Part shown: positions 9,002 through 19,200 of the stretch, one piece after another
Layout: every line of letters starts with the position of its first letter
Position numbering within the stretch: the first letter of the stretch is position 1
Notes under the pieces: model-generated
What the model was told of the DNA's origin: nothing
Databases searched by the model: none
Seen by the model: only the letters and a program-made list of their open reading frames with translations
Source: Neoluteolibacter marinus
Lineage (GTDB): Bacteria; Verrucomicrobiota; Verrucomicrobiia; Verrucomicrobiales; Akkermansiaceae
Direction of reading: 5' to 3'
NCBI RefSeq assembly: GCF_014904755.1
Contig: NZ_JACZFQ010000123.1
Coordinates: 1-57,908, forward strand
DNA length: 57,908 nt
Made by a program: the position numbers and the translations under genes

Positions 9002-9985
9002 ATGAAACCCAAGTCCCCGTCTTCCCGTTTTGCCCTCATCGGCGCCGTTGTCAGCCTCGCCGCGTCGGCGATCCCGGGCCGGGCCGAGGAGATGGTGCGA
9101 TACGTCCTGCTCCAAGTCCCGGCGAAGGAGGGCGCCTTGATTCACTCCCGCCTTGAGAAGGCGAAGCCGGAGGCGATGGACGAGATCCTGCAGCGGCCGG
9201 GGATCGGCATGCTGGGCGATTTCATGGAGGTCAACCCCTGGCGGGGCGAGACGGTCGAGATGTCGATGCCGATGGATCCGATCGAATTCGGCGGCGAGGT
9301 GGCCAAGGAGCGGGGGGTCAAGCTGGAGGTGGAAGGTGCCCGGATCGCCGCGAAGGGGGTCGTTGCCCGGCTCGCGGCGGAGGTCGATCTGCCGGAGGAC
9401 AGCAAGGGCTACCGGAGTTTTCACAGCCATGGTTCAATTCCGGTCCGCCCCGGAACCTGGCGGGAGGATGCCCGCTGGGGCGATGGCAAAGAGACGCTGA
9501 TGCTATGGCGTCTCGCCACCACGACCGCACCGGAAGACGAGGCTGCGGCGGGCGACCCGGTCGGCAAGGTCGAGATGCTCTGGTTCAAATTGCCGGAGGC
9601 AGACTTGGGGACGCTGGCCAAGTCGAAGCCGGAGACCCGCGACAAGGCCTTCGAGTGGCTCACCGGGCGCGGCGAACTCTGGAAGGAGTCCTCTTTCTGG
9701 GTCCGTGGCGGTGAACGGTCGGCCTGGATGATGGCGGAGGGGAAGTTGTCCCTGGCGAAGGACCAGGCCGTCGCCGACGAGAGCCGCGCCGGATTCGACG
9801 TCGAGATCCGGGTCGACGGCGACACCGTGAAGTTCGCCTGGAACATCTTCGCCAAGGAGCAAGGGAGCGACGACGAAGCCAAGACCAAGTTTGTCGCCAC
9901 CGCGACCCCCGGCGTCTGGGAGTTCAGTGAAATCAAGGGCATCGACGGCGCCAACGTCGTGGCGTGGCGCTGTGCGATGGAGTAG
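9002..9985 (+). CDS. Secreted protein of unknown function
   Basis: This is a 327-aa protein with a Sec signal peptide (basic MKPKSPSSR, hydrophobic ALIGAVVSLAAS, cleavage near GRAEE). The mature part is rich in Glu, Lys and Trp and has no motif I recognise. The repeated words VEMSMPMDPIEF and VEMLWFKLPEADL suggest a beta-rich fold. It begins 13 bp after recJ. Proteins of this sort (secreted, lineage-restricted) are common in Verrucomicrobiota; the function is unknown. Confidence 0.8.
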   Translation: MKPKSPSSRFALIGAVVSLAASAIPGRAEEMVRYVLLQVPAKEGALIHSRLEKAKPEAMDEILQRPGIGMLGDFMEVNPWRGETVEMSMPMDPIEFGGEVAKERGVKLEVEGARIAAKGVVARLAAEVDLPEDSKGYRSFHSHGSIPVRPGTWREDARWGDGKETLMLWRLATTTAPEDEAAAGDPVGKVEMLWFKLPEADLGTLAKSKPETRDKAFEWLTGRGELWKESSFWVRGGERSAWMMAEGKLSLAKDQAVADESRAGFDVEIRVDGDTVKFAWNIFAKEQGSDDEAKTKFVATATPGVWEFSEIKGIDGANVVAWRCAME

Positions 9986-9987
9986 CA

Positions 9988-10635
9988 CTAAACCCGGTTG
10001 ATCACCTTTTCGGTGGCGAAGCGGACTTTCGGCAGCGACGCGTATTTGTCGTCTTCCGAGCGATACCCGACGGTCGCCACGGCCAGCGCGGTCAGGCCCT
10101 TTTCCCCGAGTCCGAGGATGCGGTTGTATTCGGCCGGGACGATGCCTTCCATCGGGCAGGCGTCGATCCCCATCAGCGCGGCGGCCGTCAGCAGCACGCC
10201 GAGGGCGAGATACGGCTGGCGGGCGAGCCACTGGGCGCGGGCCTCGGGCGACTGGCCGTTGACGCTGCCGCTGACCATCTCGCGGAACGGGGCGAGCGAT
10301 TCCACCGGCACCCCGCGGACCTCGCTGATGCGCTGCATGTAGGTCTCGATGTCGGCCTCGGTGTAGTCGGTCCGGGCCGTGAAGACCACCAGGTGCGAGG
10401 CGTCGGTGACCTGCGCCTGGCCCCACGACACGGCCTTCAGTTCCTCGCGGACCGCCGGATCCTCCACCACCACGAATCCCCAGGCCTGGAGCCCGAGGCT
10501 GGATGGCGAAAGCACCAGCGCCTCTTCCAGCGCGGCCCATTGATCCGCCGGGATCTTGCGGTCGGGGTCGAATTGTTTCGTCGCGTAGCGCCAGTTCAGC
10601 TGGTCGATCAATTGGGATCCGTCGATTGTTTTCAT
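9988..10635 (-). CDS. Nitroreductase-family NAD(P)H-dependent flavin oxidoreductase
   Basis: This is a 215-aa FMN enzyme of the NfsB/oxygen-insensitive nitroreductase family. It shows the N-terminal FMN-phosphate contact RYATKQFD, the SPSSLGLQAWGFVVVEDP substrate/flavin segment, and the C-terminal glycine-rich region MGIDACPMEGI with LGLGEKGLTALAVATVGYR. The length is typical (about 210-220). It reduces quinones or nitro compounds with NAD(P)H; the physiological substrate is not predictable. It is convergent with the 9002-9985 gene (2 bp between stops). Confidence 0.93.
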   Translation of the reverse strand: MKTIDGSQLIDQLNWRYATKQFDPDRKIPADQWAALEEALVLSPSSLGLQAWGFVVVEDPAVREELKAVSWGQAQVTDASHLVVFTARTDYTEADIETYMQRISEVRGVPVESLAPFREMVSGSVNGQSPEARAQWLARQPYLALGVLLTAAALMGIDACPMEGIVPAEYNRILGLGEKGLTALAVATVGYRSEDDKYASLPKVRFATEKVINRV

Positions 10636-10790
10636 CGCCGGCAGGCTAGCCGGAAAAGGGACCTGCCGACCAATGCCGTGTCGTCAGTCTGAGCATGCAC
10701 GCGCAATCATTGCCGGCGAAGCGCGATCATCCGCGCCCGCCTTTCCGGCGGCGATCACCGGTTTGCGGCGGCCGCCGCCGCGGCGTGGGT

Positions 10791-11252
10791 TCACACCGTG
10801 AAGCTGGCGACCCGCGGTTTGACGAGTCGCTGGTAATCGGACCAGTTCATCCGGATGACCTCCGTGTGGGAGCCGGCATTGAAGGCGATCTCCCCTTCCG
10901 CGGCCAGCCGCGGCGAGATGAAGGTCGTCATGTCGTAGAGGTTGCCGAACGGGGGCATGGCGCCGGCCTCGCAGTCGGGGAAGTGGCGCTTGAACTCGTC
11001 CTCGTGAGCCAGCCGCACGTCATCGGTGGCGGTCAGGTCACGGATGTCGTCGAGCCGCACCCGCTGGTTGGCGGGAACGACCGCCATCTCCAGGTTTCCA
11101 TCCACCTCGACCATCACGGTCTTCGCCATGATCGCGCCGGGAATGTGGGCTGCCTGGGCCACCTCGGCGGCGGTGTAGGCGGGGGAGTGGATGATGGTGA
11201 TGTATTTGACCTTGTTGCGGTCGAGATAGTCTTTGAGTGATTTCGCAATCAT
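10791..11252 (-). CDS. YbaK/EbsC-type aminoacyl-tRNA deacylase domain protein
   Basis: This is a 153-aa standalone trans-editing domain. Family members hydrolyse mischarged aminoacyl-tRNAs such as Cys- or Ala-tRNA(Pro). The signature AKTVMVEVDG (the catalytic Lys region), VVPANQRVRLDDI and the PPFGN loop (AMPPFGNLYDM) are visible. A good Shine-Dalgarno (GAGGAG) sits 7 bp before the ATG, which fixes the start. Confidence 0.88.
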   Translation of the reverse strand: MIAKSLKDYLDRNKVKYITIIHSPAYTAAEVAQAAHIPGAIMAKTVMVEVDGNLEMAVVPANQRVRLDDIRDLTATDDVRLAHEDEFKRHFPDCEAGAMPPFGNLYDMTTFISPRLAAEGEIAFNAGSHTEVIRMNWSDYQRLVKPRVASFTV

Positions 11253-11825
11253 GGGAATCTCCTCGCTTTCGGTTGTGCCGGAGATACCGGAAGCACTCCG
11301 GCGGGTTGACCCGTGGGGCCGGCGGAATCGCGGGCCCCGGATTCAGCGGCAGCCGCCGGAGGGCGGGGCTGGAGCTGTGGACAAGAGGGTATTCAAGGGT
11401 TCAAGGCCGGCCATGGGCACCTCCTTTCGACGGGGTTTCCGCTACCCTTGATAGATACGCCCGGGCATCGCCCCGGTCAAACGGGAGCGGGTCGATTCCG
11501 CGGGAAAAAGAGTCGAAACGCATGCCTCGGCCGGCAGAACGAAGAACGCCTGTCCGGGTTGTCGGACAGGCGTTCGGGAAAGAAGCGAGCCGGGCGAAAT
11601 TTGGGTTCCAAGTCACCGCTATCCTCTTTAGGCGCTCGCGATTTTGTCGACTTGCTTCGTCCGGCTCTGTGACAATATCTCGCTTCGGAAAAGCCCGGTG
11701 CAACTGGTTTTTTCAAGCCCTGGCCTCCCGCCGGAACCAGGCCGGCACCTGCCTGGCGACCTGCTGCCAGACGGCGTTTCCGGCGAGTCCGGCGGCAAGG
11801 GTTCCGCTGCGCATCCGGGACATGT
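11253..11825. other. 573-bp intergenic region without a supported gene
   Basis: The region between the YbaK-type gene and the DUF885 gene holds the ribosome-binding site of the former at its left edge and one strong hairpin (11545-11574). Open frames in it have atypical composition and no recognisable features. A moderately AT-rich stretch at about 11590-11700 could hold the promoter of the YbaK gene, but I cannot place it. Confidence 0.6.
11545..11574 (-). terminator. Probable intrinsic terminator downstream of the DUF885 gene
   Basis: A perfect 12-bp stem (AACGCCTGTCCG) closes a 6-nt loop. Read on the minus strand it is followed by the pyrimidine-rich tail TTCTTCGTTCT. It lies about 250 bp beyond the stop of the minus-strand DUF885 gene, which is far for a terminator, so it might instead end an unannotated transcript. 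Confidence 0.5.
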
Positions 11826-13553
11826 CTATGGTTCGTAGAAGCGCCAGTTGGTGGCGAAGTCCTTTTCCAGCTCCTGGCTGCTCAGGCTGGCCCGGATCAT
11901 TTCGATGGGGATCGCGTTTTCCAGCAGGACCGCGTCATGGAAGGCCTTGTCGCTCATCTTCCCCGATCCAGCCAGGTCGCGGTGGAGCGCCCGGAGCTGC
12001 AGGCCGCCCAGCATGTAGGCCGCTTGGTAGAGCGGGCCGTAGGATCCCTCCAGCGTGCGGCGCACCTCGGCGGTGGCGTTGCGGCGCTCGTGGCCGACCC
12101 GTTCGACCAGGTAGTCGATCGCCTCCCGGGCCGTCATGTCGCCAAGGTGATACCTGAGGGAAAAAATGATCCGGGCGCAGCGGTGGGAGCGCCAAAAGAG
12201 CATGCCGACCCGGTCTTCGGCGGAGCGCTGGAAGTCCAGGTCCCAGAGAAGCATTTCCCAATGCAAGGCCCAGCCCTCGATCAGGAAGGGGGTGCGGAAC
12301 AGGGAGCGGTGGGTGTTGTAACGGCGCGCCATGTAGAGCTGCAAATGGTGGCCCGGAATCAGCTCGTGATGCACTGCCGCACGGCTGAAGTGAATGTTGT
12401 TGCCGCGCATCCCCATCAGCTTGTCCTCGTGGCTCATCGTGCTCGTCGGGTAGGCCACCGAGATCACCTCGCCACCGGTGAAGAAGGGCGTCTGCTTCTG
12501 CAGCTCGGGCGTCATCATTTCCATCCGCCAGGTTTCCTTGGCCAGGTCCGGGACGGTGACCAGGTCATGCTCCTCGACGAAGGCGATCGATTCATCGGCC
12601 AGCTGCTTGATCAAGGCGGGCTGCTCGCCGGGCTCGACATGCTTGCCGCTGACGTGCTCGAGCGCCTTGCTCCAGTCGCCGTTGAATCCGAGGTCGTCCG
12701 CGGCCCGCTTCATCTCGGCCTCGCACCAGGCGAACTCGCGGCCGGCGATGTCCAGCAGCTCCTCCGGCGTGTAGGGGATCATCGCCGCCCGCAGGTGGTG
12801 GATCAGCGCCTCGCGGCCGATCGGATCGCCGATGACCGGCGGGTCCTCGCCTTTCTTGTAGCCGGCGAGTTTTTCACGCAGGAACCAGGCGTAGTCCTCC
12901 AGCGATTGGTCGGCCTTGGCGTAGGGATCCTGCAGCCACCAGGTGAAGGCCGGGTGGTAGTCGGAGTAAAAGCGGTTCCAGTTCCGCAGCGCGCCGCGCA
13001 GTTGGTCGACCGTGCGGGCGGCCCGTTGTCCGATGACGGCTCCCGGGGCCTTGCCGGCCTTGAGTTGTTTCTCAAGATCCTCGCGGATCGCGTCGATCTG
13101 TCCCGGGATGGCCGCGACCAGGCGGGCGCTTTCGCGCGGCTCCTGGTGGCGCAGCAGCCGGCGGTCTTCTTCCAGGCGGATGATGGTTTCCGCGAAAGGC
13201 AGCAGGCCGGTGATCTCGGCGGACTTCGCGGCGTCGGCTGCCAGCTGGTCCTGCTCGAAGAGCAGATGGTTCCGCAGCAGGATCCAATCGATGCGGCCGC
13301 TGCTTCCCAGCGACCCGAAGTCGATCGCTGCCAGTTCTTCGAGTGTTTGGTCGTGAAAATTTCGCAAGCGGTCGCGGCGGGCGGGAGACATCTCCACGGC
13401 ATAGAGTCGCTCAAGGGCGCCGCGGTCCTGGCTGAAGCGCTCGATCATCCCGGGCATCCCGGCGGCAGGCGCGGAGTTTTCCTGGGCTCCGGCAGCCTGC
13501 AGGTTCAGGCAGAGGATGATGAAGGCTGCGGCGCGGACAGGGAGCGGTTTCAT
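11826..13553 (-). CDS. DUF885 family secreted protein (putative metallopeptidase-like)
   Basis: This is a 575-aa exported protein. The signal peptide is MKPLPVRAAAFIILCLNLQAAGA with cleavage before QENSA, which is why I start at 13553 and not at the upstream in-frame codon at 13592. The DUF885 hallmark HHELIPGHHLQL (HExxPGHH, about residue 400) resembles a gluzincin-type zinc site, and GGLQLRALH near the C-terminus completes the family pattern. Peptidase activity is suggested by the motif but not established for this family. Confidence 0.88.
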   Translation of the reverse strand: MKPLPVRAAAFIILCLNLQAAGAQENSAPAAGMPGMIERFSQDRGALERLYAVEMSPARRDRLRNFHDQTLEELAAIDFGSLGSSGRIDWILLRNHLLFEQDQLAADAAKSAEITGLLPFAETIIRLEEDRRLLRHQEPRESARLVAAIPGQIDAIREDLEKQLKAGKAPGAVIGQRAARTVDQLRGALRNWNRFYSDYHPAFTWWLQDPYAKADQSLEDYAWFLREKLAGYKKGEDPPVIGDPIGREALIHHLRAAMIPYTPEELLDIAGREFAWCEAEMKRAADDLGFNGDWSKALEHVSGKHVEPGEQPALIKQLADESIAFVEEHDLVTVPDLAKETWRMEMMTPELQKQTPFFTGGEVISVAYPTSTMSHEDKLMGMRGNNIHFSRAAVHHELIPGHHLQLYMARRYNTHRSLFRTPFLIEGWALHWEMLLWDLDFQRSAEDRVGMLFWRSHRCARIIFSLRYHLGDMTAREAIDYLVERVGHERRNATAEVRRTLEGSYGPLYQAAYMLGGLQLRALHRDLAGSGKMSDKAFHDAVLLENAIPIEMIRASLSSQELEKDFATNWRFYEP

Positions 13554-13665
13554 GAACGCAAGGGTCCTAACCGATCGGTGTCCCGGTTCCATTCAAAAGG
13601 ACGTTCAGGGGGGAAATGGCGGCGCCACGACACCGGCCCGCGCCTCACCGCGCCGGTCCGTTTGC

Positions 13666-14232
13666 TCAGGGTGCAAACGGGTCGTCGTCGTCGTGTGCCT
13701 TCCGGGCCGGACGGGGTGACACCGGTTTCGATTCGGCGCCTTGGTGTTGTTCGAAGAGCCGGGTGAAGTCCACCTGCTCACCGGTGGGCATGCCGAGGGC
13801 ATTCAGGAACGCTTCGATCGCCCGCCAGTCGAGCTCCTTCGCGGGATGCGCGGGCCGGGCCCGGAAGTCGGCGCAGGCAAAGCAGAGGTCGATCGATGCG
13901 ACGGGCTTCCAGTCCTTGTCGTAGAAGACGAGGGCGTGGTGGGGGTCGTAGCACTCGACTTCCTCGTTAGGCATCTCCTCCTTCGGATTGAGCAACGTTT
14001 CCAGTTTGGCGTGCTTCGACTCGAGGAGATTGCGGGTGAAGGGAACGATGATGCCACGGTGGTGGCTGCCGTCCTTGAAGACAATCGTGCTGCCGCGGGG
14101 ATCACGGCTGTAGTCGTAGCAGTAGGCGACGACGTGCGCGTACTCGACCGGAGGCCATGATTTCTTTTCGCCCGCGTTGAGATGAGATAACAGGGCGAGG
14201 CAGGTCACGATGAGGGATCTCATGCGTGACAT
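13666..14232 (-). CDS. Exported protein of unknown function
   Basis: This is a 188-aa product with a signal peptide (MSRMRSLIVTCLALLSHLNA). The mature part contains CYDYSRDPRGS, CYDPHHALVFYDKDW and a CFAC pair, and ends with an acidic DDDDPFAP tail. A second ATG at 14223 would shorten it by 3 residues. The pattern 'duplicate-looking FYDKDW...CFACADF' suggests a small metal- or cofactor-binding lineage-specific protein, but I recognise no family. It is 50 bp from leuA on the same strand. Confidence 0.7.
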   Translation of the reverse strand: MSRMRSLIVTCLALLSHLNAGEKKSWPPVEYAHVVAYCYDYSRDPRGSTIVFKDGSHHRGIIVPFTRNLLESKHAKLETLLNPKEEMPNEEVECYDPHHALVFYDKDWKPVASIDLCFACADFRARPAHPAKELDWRAIEAFLNALGMPTGEQVDFTRLFEQHQGAESKPVSPRPARKAHDDDDPFAP

Positions 14233-14282
14233 GTTGTGGTGTCTTGCCGCCGCCGGGGCAAGCGGCAAGACACATTTATCCC

Positions 14283-15971
14283 TCAATCCTGCCTCAGCAG
14301 GTTCCACGCCGTGACCAGCGCCTTGAGGCCGGCCATCTCGATCGACGGGTCGATGCCGCAACCCCACAGGATGCGGCCGTCGTCGTGCTGGACCTGGACG
14401 TAGGCGGCGGCGCTGGCGTCGGAACCGCCGCGCACGGCGTGGGAGCGGTAGTCGGTGACCTTGAAGTCCTTGAGGCCGATGCCCTCCATGGCGTGGACGA
14501 AGGCATTGATCGGGCCGTTGCCCTTGCCGGTGATCTGCTTTTCCCCGCCGTCGAGTACGATGGTCGCCGTACACTCGACGGTGCCGCGCTCGGTGGTGTG
14601 GTGGATCAGTTCGTAGTCGGAGACGGCGAGGTGGGTCTCGACGTTGGCGAAGAGCTCGTAGAAGGCATCGCGGATTTCATCGACGGACAACTCGCGGCCG
14701 CGCTGGTCGGCGAGGTCGTAGATGGTCTTGCCGACCTGCGGGTGCATCGTTTTCGGCAGGTCGAGGCCGTGCTCGCGGTCGAGGATCCACGCGACGCCGC
14801 CCTTTCCGGACTGCGAGTTGATACGGATGATCGCCTCGTACGAGCGGCCGATGTCCTGCGGGTCGATGGTCAGATAGGGAACGCCCCAGGCGATGCCGGG
14901 ATTGTCCTTGGTTTCCTTCTCGCGGCGGTCGAGGCCCTTCTTGATGGCATCCTGGTGGGAGCCGGAGAAGGCGGTGAAAACCAGCTCGCCGGCATAGGGA
15001 TGGCGCTCGCCGACGGTCATGCGGGTGACGCGCTCGTAGACGGCGCGCAGGGCGGGCAGGTCGGAGAAGTCGAGGCCGGTCTCGATGCCGTGGCTGTTCA
15101 TGTTCAGCGCCACGTTGACGATGTCGAGGTTGCCGGTGCGCTCGCCGTTGCCGAAGAGCGTGCCTTCAACGCGGTCGGCGCCGGCCATCAGGCCGAGTTC
15201 GGTGGCGGCGGTGCCGGTGCCGCGGTCGTTGTGGGTGTGCAGGGACACGATGACCGACTCGCGGTTCTTCAAGTGGCGGCCCATCCACTCGATCATGTCG
15301 GCGTGGATGTTCGGCGTGGTCCACTGGACGGTGTCGGGCAGGTTGATGATCATCTTCTTCTCCGGCGTCGGCTGCCAGACGTCGATCACGCTGTTGCAGC
15401 AGTCCAAGGCGAAATCCAGCTCGGTGTCGGAGAAGGATTCCGGCGAATACTGCAGCACGACCTCGGTGCGCGGGATGGTCGGGACCAGTTCCTTGACCAG
15501 CTTGGCGCCGTCGATGGCGAGCTGCCGGATGTCCTCGCGGGAAGCGTCGCCGAAGGTCACGCGGCGCTGCAGCGGGGAGGTCGAGTTGTAGATGTGGACG
15601 ATCGCCCGCTTGGCACCGTCGATGGCCTCGAAGGAGCGCCGGATCAGGTGCTCGCGGGTCTGGACCAGGATCTGGATGGTGACGTCGTCGGGGATGCGGT
15701 TCTCCTCGATCAGGCGGCGGCAGAAGTTGAACTCGGTGTCAGCGGCGGAGGGGAAGCCGATCTCGATCTGCTTGAAGCCGACGCGGCACAACAGGTCGAA
15801 GAACTCGAGTTTTTCCTCGATCGACATCGGCTGCGGCAGGGCCTGGTTGCCGTCGCGGAGGTCGACCGAGCACCAGATCGGCGCGGTGGTGATGGTGCGG
15901 TCCGGCCAGGTGCGGTCGGGCAAGGAAACCGGCGGAAAGGGACGGTATTTGGCAATGGAAGACGGATTCAT
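14283..15971 (-). CDS. leuA: 2-isopropylmalate synthase
   Basis: This enzyme condenses acetyl-CoA with 2-oxoisovalerate, the first committed step of leucine synthesis. The 562-aa product has the DRE-TIM barrel motifs DLRDGNQAL and SLHTHNDRGT, and a C-terminal LeuA dimer/allosteric domain (about 430-562) that binds leucine. The length fits the LeuA type with the extended N-terminus (about 550-570 aa). No leader peptide rich in leucine codons or T-box is visible in the 269 bp upstream, so feedback inhibition is the only regulation the sequence suggests. Confidence 0.96.
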   Translation of the reverse strand: MNPSSIAKYRPFPPVSLPDRTWPDRTITTAPIWCSVDLRDGNQALPQPMSIEEKLEFFDLLCRVGFKQIEIGFPSAADTEFNFCRRLIEENRIPDDVTIQILVQTREHLIRRSFEAIDGAKRAIVHIYNSTSPLQRRVTFGDASREDIRQLAIDGAKLVKELVPTIPRTEVVLQYSPESFSDTELDFALDCCNSVIDVWQPTPEKKMIINLPDTVQWTTPNIHADMIEWMGRHLKNRESVIVSLHTHNDRGTGTAATELGLMAGADRVEGTLFGNGERTGNLDIVNVALNMNSHGIETGLDFSDLPALRAVYERVTRMTVGERHPYAGELVFTAFSGSHQDAIKKGLDRREKETKDNPGIAWGVPYLTIDPQDIGRSYEAIIRINSQSGKGGVAWILDREHGLDLPKTMHPQVGKTIYDLADQRGRELSVDEIRDAFYELFANVETHLAVSDYELIHHTTERGTVECTATIVLDGGEKQITGKGNGPINAFVHAMEGIGLKDFKVTDYRSHAVRGGSDASAAAYVQVQHDDGRILWGCGIDPSIEMAGLKALVTAWNLLRQD

Positions 15972-16240
15972 GGGAAAATGACGAATGACGGGTTTTCGAA
16001 TGACGAAAAAGGGAGGGCCGCGAAAGGTGCGGCGGTCCGGGTGACGGCGGTAGGAAAAGACAAAGTTCAGCGGGAGGCCAGCCCTAGCAGGAGCGGCCGC
16101 AGCTCAAGAAGCCCGCGGAGATTCGTCGTCACGGCCGGCAAGCTGGCCCGCGGAACCCGGGGTGTCGAGGGGAAAGGTGATGCTTTCTGATGACTCGATG
16201 GATGGCGGGAAAATCGTCGGATTTGGCCGGTGGAACGCGT

Positions 16241-19200
16241 ATGGAATCGTCCATGGCCTTGCTGCGACTGCTTCTTCCGCTTGTTTTCCTCGCTTCCCTC
16301 GTGTTCGCGGCGGGGGAAAAAACCGCGCCGGAAGCGGAGCCGATCGAGGTGCTGTTCTTCGGCGACGATCTCTATCACAAGCCGCTCGACCGCTACGCGA
16401 TGTTCAAGGAGGCGAGCGGGAACCGGGGAATCCATCTGACCTACGAGAAGCGCATGGAGGCGCTGACGCCGGCAAATCTGGCGAAGTACGACGTGCTGCT
16501 GGTTTACGCGAATCACCAGGAGATCACACCGGCGCAACTGGCGGCGGTGAAGGGTTTCATCGACAATGGCGGCGGCTTCGTGCCGGTGCATTGCGGGTCG
16601 GCCTGCTTCAAGAAGACCGACGGCTACATCGACCTGGTCGGCGGCCAGATCGAGGGCCACGGCGAGGGGGTTTTCACCGCGCGGGTGGTCGAGCCGGAGC
16701 ATCCGACGATGAAGGGCTACGAGCCCTTCGAAACGTGGGATGAGACCTATCGGCATCACAAGATGACCGACGACCTGACCATCCTGCAGCGCAACGGCGA
16801 CGAGGCCTGGACCTGGGTCCGCGAGCAGGGCAAGGGCCGGGTGTTCTACACCGCGCACGGCCACGACGAGCGCTGCTGGAAGCAGGAAGGCTTCCATGAG
16901 CTCTTGGTGCGCGGGATCCGCTGGGCGGCGAAGCGCGAGGTCTCGGTCGGCGACCTGCCGGCGCTGGCATACGAGACTCCGCTGCTGCCCGATCGCTACC
17001 GGACCGACAAGCCGGTGCCGAAGATCCAGCAGCCGCTGTCGCCGGAAGCGTCGATGCAGCGGGCGCAGGTGCCGGCGGGATTCGAACTGTCGCTGTTTGC
17101 GGCGGAGCCGGACGTGGTGAACCCGATCGCGATCGCCTGGGATCATCGCGACCGGCTGTGGGTGGTCGAGGCGATGGACTACCCGAACGACGGCGGCGCG
17201 AAGCGGGACCGGGTGAAGATTTGCGAGGACAGCGACGGCGACGGCAAGGCGGACAAGTTCACCGTGTTCGCCGACGGCCTCAGCCTGGCGACCTCGGTGG
17301 TCTGTGTGAACGGCGGGGCGATCGTGACGGACGGGCCGCGGATGCTTTTCCTCGCGGACAAGGACGGTGACGACAAGGCGGACGAGCGGAAAGTGTTGTT
17401 CGAAGGTTTCAAGACCCACGACACCCATGCCGGGGTGTCGAACCTGCGCTATGGCTTCGACGGTTGGATCTATGCGACCATCGGCTACGCGGGCTTCGAG
17501 GGGACGGTCGGCGGCGTGCCGGTGAAGTTCGACACTGGGGTGTTCCGCTTCCTGCCGGACGGCTCGAAGCTCGAGTTCCTCGGCAAGACGACCAACAACA
17601 CCTGGGGCCTGGGCTTCACGGAAAGCTTCGACGTGCTCGGCTCCACCGCCAACCGCCAGCCGAGCTGGCAGGTCATCGGCGACGGCGGCCCGGTGCACCG
17701 CGCCGATCGCGGGACGCGCGTTTTCCCGGTCACTCTGGATGTCCAGGGTTCCGACGGCTGGGACCCGCCTGTCGAGTTGTTAGGGGACGGCAAGGTGTGG
17801 GCGAGGGCCCGCCACTACACCGCCGGCGCGGGGCACGGGGTCTACACCGGGCGGCGCTTCCCGGAAGACTGGTGGTACAAAACGGCCTTCGTCTGCGAGC
17901 CGACCGGCCACCTGGTCGCGATGGCGCGGCTGCGGACGGAGAATGCCGACTTCATCGCCGAGTTCGAGGGCAACAACCTCTACGCCAGCTCCGACGCCTG
18001 GTCGGCCCCGGTGGCGGCGGAAACCGGTCCCGACGGTGCGGTGTGGATCGCGGATTGGTACAACATCATCGTCCAGCACAACCGCCCCGGCGCGCCCTTC
18101 GAGCAGACCAAGGTCGACCGCGGGCAAGGCGCGGCCTACGTGACACCGCTGCGGGACAAGCAACGGGGGCGGATCTACCGGGTGTTCCCGAAGAACAGCG
18201 AATCCGAGCCCCAACCCCCGCAGCACCTCATGGCAGCGCTTGCGGATCCCACGCTTGAGGTCCGTTTGCAGGCACAGCGCCAGATCATCCAGCGTGACAC
18301 CAAGGATCTTATTCCTTCCCTGGTGCAAGCAGCCGAACAGGAGCATGGGATCCACGCCCTGCACGCTTTGAAGGGACTCGGCTATTTCGCGTCGGAGTCT
18401 GCCGATGGCACCGCGCTGCTAGTGGAAATGCTTGGCCATCCAGAAGCGGAGCAACGACGAACAGCCCTCTCGCTGTGGCCAGGGGAGCAACCGTGTCCTT
18501 TCGATCCCTTGAAGGAGTCCGACCCCTTCGTCGTCCGCGAGTGGCTGCTGCTCGCCGCGCGTCAACCCGCCGACGAGGCTCTCGGCCGCAAGCTCCGCGA
18601 TTGGCACCGCAACCAGCAGCAACTGCGGCGCGGCGAGGTGCTCGACCGCTGCTTCGCCGCCGCCGCCGCGCGGCACTCGACCGGCTTCCTGCTGGCCTCG
18701 CTGGAAACGCCGCCGGATCCTTCGGTGCTGAAGGAACGCATCTATCCCGCCGCGATCCGCGCCTTCGCCGGCAACCGCTCGCCGCAGGTCCTGGCGGCTC
18801 TTGAGAACGATGACTCACCCTTGGCCAAGGCCTTGAAGGAGGCGGTCAACGAGAAGGTGATCGAGAAGAAACACAATCCTCCGGTGGCCAAGCTCGCCCG
18901 CGGCGAGGCGGTCTATGAGCGGACCTGTGCGGCCTGCCACCAGCGCAGCGGCGCGGGCGTCGATGGCGCCTTCCCGCCGCTCGACGGCGCGGCGTTGGTC
19001 GGCGGAGATCCCGACCCGTTGATCCGCGTTGTCCTCCACGGCCTGCAAGGACCGGTCGAGGTGCCCGGCAAGGCCACCGTGAACTCGCTGATGCCGCCGG
19101 TGGCGGGACTGAGCGACGCGGACATCGCCGACGTGCTGACCTTCGTCCGCCACGCCTGGTCGAACGATGCGCCCGGCGTTCAGCCGAAGCGGGTGGCCCG

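Noticed and set aside
11401-11716. Small minus-strand frames in the 11253-11825 gap
   Set aside because: They have no ribosome-binding site, they cross the strong hairpin, and the composition is unlike the host genes.
16067-17698. 543-codon minus-strand frame under the ThuA/cytochrome gene
   Set aside because: It is His/Arg/Val-rich without motifs, while the plus strand has a complete recognisable multidomain protein.
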